Below, one piece after another: positions 21,561 to 28,253 of a DNA stretch of 28,253 nt. This stretch comes from Planctomycetota bacterium (GTDB lineage: Bacteria; Planctomycetota; Planctomycetia; Pirellulales; Lacipirellulaceae), in NCBI GenBank assembly GCA_022614705.1, contig JAKEIB010000075.1, positions 1 to 28,253 on the forward strand, written 5' to 3'. The notes below the pieces were generated by a model. It was not told where the DNA came from and made no database searches. It worked only from the letters and a program-made list of their open reading frames with translations. Position 1 is the first letter of the stretch. Every line of letters begins with the position of its first letter. The position numbers were made by a program, and so were the translations under genes.

Positions 21561-23834
21561 TCAACCCGTCGGCTGCAGCTCGCGCTCGGCTTTCGGCGTA
21601 ATCAGCCGCAATTGGATGATGCGGTCGTCCGCCTTGGCAGGCACGCCGTTCACCACCGCGCCGATGATGCGGATGCCGACGTCGCGCAATAGCTCGGCGG
21701 CGTGGTTGATCTTCGGCATCTGGCTGTGGTCGCGGCGGACCGAAAGGATCGCGCCGTCGCTGTATTGGCCGAAGATCAGCGCGTCGGACATGCCGACGAC
21801 CGGCGCTCCGTCGATGATCACGAAGTCGTACTCGTTCCGCAGCTTGTCGAACACGGGCTGCATCTGCTCGGTGGCCAGGGCATGAATCGCGTCGATGTCG
21901 CAATAGCCGGCGGTGAGCAGCCACAAACCTTCGGCATGCGTCGGCCGGATGACATCGGCCACGTCGACCTCGGCCCGCAGCACTTCGCACAGGCCGTCTT
22001 CGAGCGGCACGTCGAACAAGGCGTACAGGGCGGGGCGGCGCAAGTCGCCGTCCACCAATAGCGTGCGGCGACCGGCGCGAGCCAGGCTGGCGGCCAACTG
22101 GCTGGCCACCGTCGTGCGGCCTTCCATCGTGGCCGCGCTGGTGACCAGCACCACCTGCCGACGCTTCGACGTGGAGTCGTGCATGAGGATCGTCCGCACG
22201 CCGTCGATCGATTCGGTGAGCTGCGCGACGATCGGGTGGGCCGGGTCGAGGGCATGTCGCGACGACAGCGATGGCAACGTGCCGATGACGCGGATGCCCA
22301 AACCTTCATTGACTTCCTCCGGCCCATTCAGCCGGCGGCTGCGGAACTCCAAGTACCCGACCGCGACGCAGCCCAGCGCGAAGGCCGCCAGGCCGCCGAT
22401 CGTCGAGATCGCGTACTGCTGCATCGCGCTGCTGGTCTTGGAAGCAACGGCTTGCTGCACTTGTTCGATCTGCTGCGGCGCATTCTCTTCGATCTCCAGA
22501 CTTTGAGATTTCATGCTCATGTCGTTGGCGATTTGTTGAAGCTGTTCAAGCTTCACACCCAGCGTATCCAGTGCGACGGACCTTTCCATCCGCTTGTTGA
22601 GGGCCTGCATCGCTGCTTGAAGACTCCTGACGACCCCGGCATGTTGCATGCGGAGGGCGTTGAGGCCGGTCTGAAACTCCTTGGTGTATTGCCGCAGCAG
22701 CGGGTTCGGCTGGCTCATGCGTTCGCGTTGAATGCGCTGCTTCAAGGCGTTGCGATACGAGTCAACTTGATTCTGAAGATCGGCCACTCGGCGTTCGATG
22801 CCGGCCGTCGCCCGGGAGCGCCTCCCACTTCCCGAAGCCTGCAACTGGCTGGCTTGTGCCATGGCCAGCGCGGACTGCAGGTTTTGATAGGCGAGATCGG
22901 TCTGCAAAGCTTCCTCGACTTGCATCTCGACGGCGGCCGGGCCATCGAGCCGGCCCTTGACCAGCGCGTAGTCGGTCTGCATCTGGTACATGCGTTGTTC
23001 GTACGCGACTCGCTGCTTCTGCAGACTGCTAATTTCTTGCATCAACAGCTCGGTCGTGGCATCGCGCGTGGTGGCCTGCGGACGCTCCGATTCCTTGGCA
23101 ATGTCAATGTATTCATCCCACTTATTGGTGATGTCATCGTTCACGCTCGTTAGACTGCGGTTCAACATGTCGCGCGTTGATAGGCGGCGCGATTTCTCCT
23201 TGAAAAGCACCTCGTCCTTGTAAGCCGCGGCCACGGCATCGACCAATCGCACCAGGTCTGCGCTATCCTCCTCGTTACCAGAAAGCGAAATGCTGAGATA
23301 CTCGCCTTGCTGGGGGTAAGTAGCTTCGAGTCTCTCCGTCAACCACTCGATCGGATCCTCGCCCGCCAACACGCTGAGACTGGCGACGCCCGGCTTGCGC
23401 ACGGCGGCGTTGAGCACGAACCAGCTTTTCAACGAGGCCAACTGCGTCTTCTTTAGAATTTCGTAGGCTTGTGGATTTGGCCGGCCAATGTCCATGAAAA
23501 TCGATTCCTGCTGGTTCGACACGCGGAACAAGGCGGTCGCGGATGACGAGGCGGGGAAATTGAACCATAGCAGGGCCGCCGTCAGCAGACCGAGCACCAG
23601 GCCAACGCACGTCGCCAAGAGCCAACGCCGGCGCAGCGCGTGAAGCAACGTGTTCGCGTCCATGCCGCCGCGCAACACGTCTTGCGTGGCGATGGTGGGC
23701 GCGGTCGGAATGGCCAGCCCGCTGGGGGCGCCATTCCCTTGAACGACAAGGGCGTCGCTCGGCGAGAGCGGTCCGCCAATCATCGCGTGTTGGGAATCAC
23801 CAGGGCGAGAAGAGTCGTCGTCGCGATGCATCAT
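21561..23834 (-). CDS. Wzc-like polysaccharide chain-length/ATPase protein with variant Walker A
   Basis: An inner-membrane polysaccharide co-polymerase of about 757 residues. Order: a transmembrane helix (71-91, WLLATCVGLVLGLLTAALLW), a Wzz-type periplasmic part with long coiled-coil-like helices, a second helix (475-496, AISTIGGLAAFALGCVAVGY), then a cytoplasmic BY-kinase-like ATPase (from about 562). Walker A' (LLVDGDLRRP) and Walker B (DFVIIDGAPV) are present. Walker A reads SAATMEGRTT, with R573 where Lys (GEGKST/T) is expected, and there is no C-terminal Tyr cluster (the end is KAERELQPTG). It may regulate chain length without normal autophosphorylation. ATG 23834 or 23831 is preferred over a start at 23969, whose extra residues look non-coding. 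The exosortase gene lies upstream. Confidence 0.88.
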   Translation of the reverse strand: MMHRDDDSSRPGDSQHAMIGGPLSPSDALVVQGNGAPSGLAIPTAPTIATQDVLRGGMDANTLLHALRRRWLLATCVGLVLGLLTAALLWFNFPASSSATALFRVSNQQESIFMDIGRPNPQAYEILKKTQLASLKSWFVLNAAVRKPGVASLSVLAGEDPIEWLTERLEATYPQQGEYLSISLSGNEEDSADLVRLVDAVAAAYKDEVLFKEKSRRLSTRDMLNRSLTSVNDDITNKWDEYIDIAKESERPQATTRDATTELLMQEISSLQKQRVAYEQRMYQMQTDYALVKGRLDGPAAVEMQVEEALQTDLAYQNLQSALAMAQASQLQASGSGRRSRATAGIERRVADLQNQVDSYRNALKQRIQRERMSQPNPLLRQYTKEFQTGLNALRMQHAGVVRSLQAAMQALNKRMERSVALDTLGVKLEQLQQIANDMSMKSQSLEIEENAPQQIEQVQQAVASKTSSAMQQYAISTIGGLAAFALGCVAVGYLEFRSRRLNGPEEVNEGLGIRVIGTLPSLSSRHALDPAHPIVAQLTESIDGVRTILMHDSTSKRRQVVLVTSAATMEGRTTVASQLAASLARAGRRTLLVDGDLRRPALYALFDVPLEDGLCEVLRAEVDVADVIRPTHAEGLWLLTAGYCDIDAIHALATEQMQPVFDKLRNEYDFVIIDGAPVVGMSDALIFGQYSDGAILSVRRDHSQMPKINHAAELLRDVGIRIIGAVVNGVPAKADDRIIQLRLITPKAERELQPTG

Positions 23835-24083
23835 GAAACCATTCTTACGAGGAGGTGGTTGCCGGCAATCGGCCGGCGCTGTCATTCCGAGGTCCGCCGA
23901 GGAATCCGGCCGAACGCGAAGCCGCAAGTCGCACGCCAAACACGGCTCGGCTGCCGCCAGGCGGATCAAACGGGCCGTATTTCAACGCGTTGGACATAGC
24001 GTCCGATCTTGTACCGCTTGCGGCCCGTTGCTTTTTGTCATCCGCTGTCGTCATTTTTCAACACGCGTTGCGAGCCGGCTGGC

Positions 24084-25100
24084 CTAGCGCACCGGCACGG
24101 GGCTGACGCCGCGCGCTCCGCCAACGGGCCGGACTTGCACCGTATCGATGGGTATCGTCAGCCGTTCCAGGATCTGCAGCTCGAGCCACAAAAAGCCCAA
24201 GGCCAAAGGCATCATGAACAGGCCGGCCCAATCGTGACCGAGTTTCTGCGCAATGTGGTTATCGGGACCGACCAACCAATACAGCAGGCCGATGACTGTG
24301 ATGCGGATGACGTTCACCAGCAGCGCGATCGGGATCGCGCTGAGCAAGATCACGAACTTGTCCCACCAGGGGCGCTCGATAATGAACACCATGAACACGG
24401 CCATGGCGAGAAAGATGGTGCCCATCCGCAGGCCGGAGCAGGCCTCGGCGATATTCAATTCGTTGCCGGGAATGCTGATCAGGTTGCCCTGGCGGAAGGC
24501 GGCCATGCCGATTGTCTGCAGCACAAACGTGCTACAAATGCTGGCGAGTTTCTGCAGCCCGCCCAGAATCGGGCGTTCCCACATGTTGGGCAACGGAAAC
24601 ATGAAGAAGAGAAAAGCTAGCGCGGGCCATGCCCAACGAATAACGTACGTGCCCCCAACCATCATGAAGATGCCGAAAATCGATGGGAGGAACGACCATC
24701 GATCGAAGGTATTGACGCCATACTCGGCTGCAAACAAGCGCCATCCCAAGCCGGCCGCGACTAATAGCACACCGACCCAACGCTCATAAGCGGGCACCGG
24801 CCCAAACGGTTTCCACCTCATCCACAACAGCGCCAATGCAAACAGCGGCACGATCCAGCCGTGCGAGTAAAGGCCTTCGCTCCAGGCCGCGCGGGTTAGC
24901 GAAAGCATGTCCCAATAGGCGGCTATCAGCAGCACAACGAGGCCGCCCAAAATCGCAAGCGGCAGACGCTGCGAAGGATCCGTGATCGAAACGGGCGGCG
25001 CAACGGCCGCGGCCACGCGCGGACCTGGAGCGCCAACCGGACGTGGCGTGCCGACAGTTCGCGAGGGACCCTTCGGAAGCGGCGGAACGTTACTACTCAT
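24084..25100 (-). CDS. Exosortase (EpsH/Xrt family)
   Basis: An integral membrane transpeptidase-like enzyme that recognises PEP-CTERM tails and attaches or releases exported proteins at the cell surface. The 338-residue protein starts with a Pro-rich cytoplasmic tail (about 45 residues) and then has about eight hydrophobic segments. The catalytic residues are in order: C221 in NIAEACSGLRMG, R266 in NVIRITVIG, and H289 in GHDWAGLFMMPLA. It neighbours a Wzc-like protein, as in EpsH-type exopolysaccharide loci. Targets in this window are the PEP-CTERM protein at 18261-19433 and formerly the relic at 17943-18095. The specific Xrt subtype cannot be assigned by eye. Confidence 0.93.
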   Translation of the reverse strand: MSSNVPPLPKGPSRTVGTPRPVGAPGPRVAAAVAPPVSITDPSQRLPLAILGGLVVLLIAAYWDMLSLTRAAWSEGLYSHGWIVPLFALALLWMRWKPFGPVPAYERWVGVLLVAAGLGWRLFAAEYGVNTFDRWSFLPSIFGIFMMVGGTYVIRWAWPALAFLFFMFPLPNMWERPILGGLQKLASICSTFVLQTIGMAAFRQGNLISIPGNELNIAEACSGLRMGTIFLAMAVFMVFIIERPWWDKFVILLSAIPIALLVNVIRITVIGLLYWLVGPDNHIAQKLGHDWAGLFMMPLALGFLWLELQILERLTIPIDTVQVRPVGGARGVSPVPVR

Positions 25101-25169
25101 TGAACGAAAACCTCAGTGTCGTTATATGCGTGATGTGATGTGGTGGTGGCGCGATTGCTCTGATACTGG

Positions 25170-25237
25170 ATGTAGCTGAACTCGCAAGAGTTCAGTCAAC
25201 GTCGCAAACTTCTGAACTCTTGCGAGTTCAGCTACAT
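25170..25237. repeat. Perfect 26-bp inverted repeat (TGTAGCTGAACTCGC family, copy 1)
   Basis: The arms 25170-25195 and 25212-25237 are perfect complements (ATGTAGCTGAACTCGCAAGA... with its mirror) around a 16-nt loop. Each arm contains its own palindrome CTGAACTC-gcaa-GAGTTCAG, so alternative cruciform or tandem-hairpin folds are possible. The same family recurs at 27306-27368. It lies in the divergent gap between the exosortase and the export lipoprotein. Confidence 0.93.
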
Positions 25238-25822
25238 CAAATCGCCTCGTGCGCACCGTTCGCGCACAACGGGCGACGATCCATGCCGTGCCGTGAAGTC
25301 TCTGCTCCCAAGTGGGCGTTCCGTGCAGCCGCCTGCCGGCGCGGAACGCATGTGACAAGTGCGGCAGCCTCTGGGCACGTGGGGAACACGGCCCCCGGGG
25401 GCTCGCCGATGTCTCGCACCGCGCGATTCAAGTGAGCGCGGACGCGTTGTATCGTTACTGCGAACCGCCGTCCGACACAGCGAACGCGGCGCGCATCTAA
25501 ATGTCGAGAATATGCGGAAGCGAAAATTCTGTCAAACGGTTGGCCAAAACGCAACTTTAGACCCGGCCCGGATTTGCGCCCGCAAAGTGGCCCGCCACCC
25601 GGCCATTTTGCCTAACTGGAATGAAGTTGCGCCGAACGTCGTCAAAACGACGGTGTAGTGCAACGTGACGGTCGCGCGCAACATGCCAATTCTGCAACCT
25701 GCGCTGGCACCCGGCGCTATACGCGGCAATCGGCGGCTTTGTTCGTCCTCAGCCGCAACGCGACGGTCGTCAATAGCACGGGCGCGAGCCTCTGGGTTTA
25801 TCACGGGCGGATTGACCATTGA
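25238..25822. other. Intergenic stretch without a convincing gene
   Basis: I found no open frame with recognisable family features on either strand. One short hairpin CGTCGT-caaa-ACGACG lies at 25637-25652. Minus-strand frames crossing this region run into the repeat at 25823 and look like translated repeat sequence. It may contain decayed sequence or control regions of the divergent surface-polysaccharide genes. Confidence 0.5.
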
Positions 25823-25947
25823 AGCCCCAGCGGGGCGATAGCTCGCGTCCACGTTACTTCCGCCCCGTTGGGGCTTTGCCGCCGCCTCGCTACCGAATCC
25901 CGGGGGCTTTTGCCCCTGGCTATTAACTGTCGGCCAGTTGGGCCTGA
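25823..25947. repeat. Composite intergenic palindromic repeat (copy 2)
   Basis: AGCCCCAGCGGGGCG (25823-25837) and CGCCCCGTTGGGGCT (25861-25875) form a 15-bp stem with one mismatch. They are followed by the same GGGGCTT, CCTGGCTATT and TTGGGCCTG blocks as copy 1 at 145-271. The loop and spacer sequences differ between the copies while the stems are kept. Confidence 0.85.
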
Positions 25948-26218
25948 AGGCAGTCGAATTTGCTTCTCCCGCAACGACTGGTCTGCCGTGCATGTAGCGA
26001 CTCCTAACGCTGTCTACTAATCTTTCCCAAATTAACGCCTTTGCGGGTCAATTTGGGCCGATTGGCGGATGTTTTCCAGCCAAAGGCAAAGTTGCTGCGA
26101 AGCTTTTCCGATTAGAGAGATTATGCCGGTTGATCCGCGGGTACCGCTCGTCCCACGTTTGTGTGGCAAGCGCGGTGGATCGGCCCCATTTCACAACCGA
26201 CGTGAATCGAGACACGCC

Positions 26219-27277
26219 ATGACGCTTTTCAGACGAATCGCTGCTGTCCGGGCACTGTTGTTGGTCGCCACGGCCGTGGCCGCGAGTGGCGGTTGCACGG
26301 CGTTCCTCGAGCCGCGTGAGCCGTACCCGATCACGCCGCCGGAACCGTCGCCTTTGAGCACGGTTCCGCGGGAGTTGGACATGGTTTCGCTGCCGCCCTA
26401 CGTGATCGAACCGCCCGATATTCTGTTCCTGCAGGCGGTGAGGGTGGTGCCGAAGCCGCCACATCGCCTCGAACCGTTCGACGCGATCTTGATCCGCGTC
26501 GCGAACGCGTTTGCCGATCAACCGATCGCCGAAGCGTTCTTCATCGACCCCGAGGGTAACGTCGACTTAGGCCCGACGTACGGCAAGGTGAAGGTCGTAG
26601 GCATGACGACGGAAGAAGCGCAAGCGGCGATTCGCCGACACCTCGCGCAATTAATTGAAGATCCGCAGGTCTCTGTCTCGCTGGCGGCGTCCGCCGGCGT
26701 ACAGCAAATCACCGGCGAGCACCTCGTCGGCAGTGATGGGCGAGTCAACCTGGCGACCTACGGTTCGGTGTACGTAGCCGGCATGACACTGGACCAGGCG
26801 CGCCAGGCGATTGAGGCGCACTTGTCGCAGTATCTCGACAAGCCGCAGGTCGCGGTCGACGTCTTCGCCTACAACAGCAAAACGTATTACGTCATCACGC
26901 AAGGCGCGGGCAACGGCGACAACGTCGCCGAGTTTCCCATCACGGGCAATGAAACGGTGCTCGATGCCATCGCCAACTTGGGCGGCATCTCGCCCGTTTC
27001 CTCGACGCGCATTTTCATTGCTCGCCCCGCGCCGAACGGCGTCGGCTGCGAGCAGATTCTGCCGGTCAACTGGGACGAAATCAGCCGCGGCGCATCGACC
27101 GCCACAAACTACCAGATTCTGCCGCGCGACCGGTTGTACATCGCCGAGGATCCGTACATCAAGTTCGACGCTCTGCTCACGAAATACACGCGGCCGTTCG
27201 AACGGTTGTTCGGCTTCGTGGCGCTCGGTACGTCCACGCTCAACCGGATCACGCGTTTCGGTCTAGGCAACTTGTAA
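26219..27277 (+). CDS. Polysaccharide export lipoprotein (Wza-like, with SLBB domain)
   Basis: An outer-membrane or periplasmic component of exopolysaccharide secretion, 352 residues from ATG 26219. The signal peptide (FRRIAAVRALLLVATAVAA) leads into SGGC, a plausible lipobox with C26. The polysaccharide-export region holds two similar halves, EAFFIDPEGNVDLGPTYGKV (105-124) with VVGMTTEEAQAAIRRHL, and EHLVGSDGRVNLATYGSVYV (167-186) with AGMTLDQARQAIEAHL. An SLBB-type domain follows (about 222-280, YYVITQGAG...VLDAIANLGG). The frame upstream to 26069 has no signal-peptide logic. It lies opposite the exosortase/Wzc-like pair with which it probably works. Confidence 0.92.
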   Translation: MTLFRRIAAVRALLLVATAVAASGGCTAFLEPREPYPITPPEPSPLSTVPRELDMVSLPPYVIEPPDILFLQAVRVVPKPPHRLEPFDAILIRVANAFADQPIAEAFFIDPEGNVDLGPTYGKVKVVGMTTEEAQAAIRRHLAQLIEDPQVSVSLAASAGVQQITGEHLVGSDGRVNLATYGSVYVAGMTLDQARQAIEAHLSQYLDKPQVAVDVFAYNSKTYYVITQGAGNGDNVAEFPITGNETVLDAIANLGGISPVSSTRIFIARPAPNGVGCEQILPVNWDEISRGASTATNYQILPRDRLYIAEDPYIKFDALLTKYTRPFERLFGFVALGTSTLNRITRFGLGNL

Positions 27278-27305
27278 TCGCACGGCAGACGCGGCACCAA
27301 AAAAC

Positions 27306-27368
27306 GTAGCTGAATTCGCAAGAATTCAGAAGCTTCACGATCGGCTGAATTTTTGCAAATTCAGCTAC
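27306..27368. repeat. Inverted repeat TGTAGCTGAA family (copy 2)
   Basis: The arms 27306-27329 (GTAGCTGAATTCGCAAGAAT...) and 27345-27368 match with two mismatches around a 15-nt loop. They are homologous to the 25170-25237 element, with GAATTC in place of GAACTC in a compensated manner within the inner palindrome. It sits 16 bp before the ATG of the following gene. Confidence 0.9.
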
Positions 27369-27384
27369 ATCCTGGGGGTAAACT

Positions 27385-28203
27385 ATGAAGTTCGGAATCA
27401 CGATTACAGTAGGCGCATTGCTTAGTTGCGCGCTCGCATCGAAAGCCATCGCACAGCCCGTGCCTTGTCAGACGTGTCAGTCGCCGGACTGCGGCTGCGA
27501 AGGTCACCCGCCGGGTTGTTGCTGCGAGGGCCTTTGCGAGCAAACGCCGCCGAATCTGCTGGCGCCCGGCCGGCCATCGCCGCCACCCTGCTGCGCGGAT
27601 GGCATATGCTATCCGAATTGCACGACCTGGGGCCATTACGCCACGCGTTGGCGTCGTTGGCCGATCGAACACATTGAACTAGCTCCGAGCGTACTAGGCG
27701 TACTGCCGGCCCGGCCGCTCGGGCCGGACGTGCCCCCCTTCGCGTTGCCGCCGATCGAAGAAGAAGATCGTCGCGCGCCGCCGCCAAGCGCTCCGCGCGT
27801 GCAACCGGGCGAAGCTGAAGTTGGGACGCCGCCGGCACCCGCTCCGGGAGAGCGTCCAGAAGAAACGACGTCGCCGGCACCGGCGGAGCCGTCCGGCGGA
27901 CCGGTGGGCCTGCCATCGCCCGAGTCGCTGTTCGGACCCGAGGAATCGCCTGGCGTTGCGCCGCTCGTGCCGTCGCCGAGCGAAGGCGAGACGCCGCCGA
28001 CAGCCGTGCCGCTCGATGAACCGATGGGAGGACTGGATCCCCCTCCAGCGCCAACGTTCAAGGCGCCGGTGCTGAATAATCGGCCAACTGTCCGATCGGC
28101 AGGCCGGCCGGCGACGCCTGCGCCAAAGAGCAACAATCGCCCAGCGCCGCAAGACGACCCGCCGCCCGCGATGCCGATAGCGATGGCGAACTGGTCGAAT
28201 TAA
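27385..28203 (+). CDS. Secreted Cys- and Pro-rich planctomycete-type protein
   Basis: A 272-residue protein that I cannot assign to a characterised family. A signal peptide (MKFGITITVGALLSCALASK, then AIAQ) precedes a Cys-rich region with about 16 Cys in the first 80 residues (CQTCQSPDCGCEG, GCCCEGLCEQ, PPCCADGICYPNC). This is followed by WGHYATRWRRWP, a short aromatic motif that I recognise as recurring in secreted planctomycete proteins. The remaining two-thirds is low-complexity and rich in Pro, Glu and Ala without further domains. GGGGGTAAACT upstream of ATG 27385 supplies a ribosome site. The Cys content suggests disulfides or metal binding; its place behind the export lipoprotein suggests a cell-surface role. 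Confidence 0.75.
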   Translation: MKFGITITVGALLSCALASKAIAQPVPCQTCQSPDCGCEGHPPGCCCEGLCEQTPPNLLAPGRPSPPPCCADGICYPNCTTWGHYATRWRRWPIEHIELAPSVLGVLPARPLGPDVPPFALPPIEEEDRRAPPPSAPRVQPGEAEVGTPPAPAPGERPEETTSPAPAEPSGGPVGLPSPESLFGPEESPGVAPLVPSPSEGETPPTAVPLDEPMGGLDPPPAPTFKAPVLNNRPTVRSAGRPATPAPKSNNRPAPQDDPPPAMPIAMANWSN

Positions 28204-28210
28204 CACTCGC

Positions 28211-28253
28211 GTAGGTCAGGCTGTGCCTGACCGTCGTCGAATCAGTCAGGCAC
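28211..28253. repeat. GTAGGTCAGGC-family repeat cut by the window end
   Basis: GTAGGTCAGGCTGTGCCTGA (from 28211) begins like the repeat at 9246-9303 and contains its own palindrome GTCAGGC...GCCTGAC. A further GTCAGGCAC at the very end is probably the start of the returning arm, which lies outside the window. Confidence 0.7.

Noticed and set aside
22179..23153. A 324-codon plus-strand frame opposite the Wzc-like gene
   Set aside because: No recognisable family; the minus-strand frame carries clear Wzz and ATPase motifs.
25532..25993. A 153-codon minus-strand frame in the large intergenic region
   Set aside because: Much of it is translated palindromic repeat (25823-25947), and no domain is visible.
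1..28253. CRISPR arrays
   Set aside because: The repeats seen are isolated inverted pairs in different gaps, not regularly spaced direct repeats, and no cas gene is present.
1..28253. tRNA or rRNA genes
   Set aside because: Short GTTCGA-like strings occur, but none sits in a cloverleaf-compatible context that I could confirm by eye.

Overview
The window looks like chromosomal DNA of a planctomycete, probably from the Pirellulales or a neighbouring group. I infer this from high-GC coding DNA, an exosortase with PEP-CTERM proteins, a split transhydrogenase (PntAb/PntB), a secreted Cys/Pro-rich protein with a W-R-R-W-P motif, and many intergenic palindromic repeats of the kind common in planctomycete genomes. 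No database search was possible.

Layout. (1) 1-2200: a repeat-rich leader, accD (acetyl-CoA carboxylase beta) and a Ser/Thr protein kinase. (2) 2320-4004: a candidate type II restriction-modification pair, a PD-(D/E)xK nuclease convergent with a beta-type DNA methyltransferase, their 3' ends overlapping by 4 bp, in visibly AT-richer DNA. (3) 4085-5505: a strong promoter, cysH (Fe-S APS/PAPS reductase) and an Rrf2-family regulator. (4) 5773-7065: a ketoacyl-synthase homologue lacking the usual catalytic Cys and second His. (5) 7158-8670: a complete ISKra4-like insertion sequence with a frame break in its transposase. (6) 8808-11690: rplM-rpsI, then pntAb-pntB. (7) 11831-15041: an iron-uptake operon (feoA-feoA-feoB and a small Cys-rich membrane protein) with a good sigma70-like promoter and a Fur-box-like palindrome. 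(8) 15095-17886: mutY, an orphan antitoxin and a MATE exporter. (9) 17943-19433: relics of a PEP-CTERM gene and a VapC toxin gene, then an intact PEP-CTERM protein built from repeats. (10) 19651-21087: glnA with a terminator-like hairpin in its leader. (11) 21561-28203: a cell-surface locus with an exosortase and a Wzc-like chain-length/ATPase protein on the minus strand, and an outer-membrane polysaccharide export lipoprotein and a Cys/Pro-rich secreted protein on the plus strand.

How the parts fit. The last block plausibly makes and exports an exopolysaccharide and anchors PEP-CTERM proteins, one of which lies just beyond glnA. The feo operon imports Fe(II) and is probably iron-repressed. 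CysH feeds sulfide synthesis and the adjacent Rrf2 protein may control it. At least seven families of intergenic palindromes punctuate the window, in two or more copies each; they touch start codons, supply C-terminal codons to two genes and form terminator-like hairpins.

Most notable: a ketosynthase-like protein with Asp and Asn in place of catalytic Cys and His; a MutY with altered catalytic and 8-oxoG-recognition residues; a Wzc-like protein with Arg in place of the Walker A Lys; an unassigned restriction-modification pair; and the multi-family repeat system.
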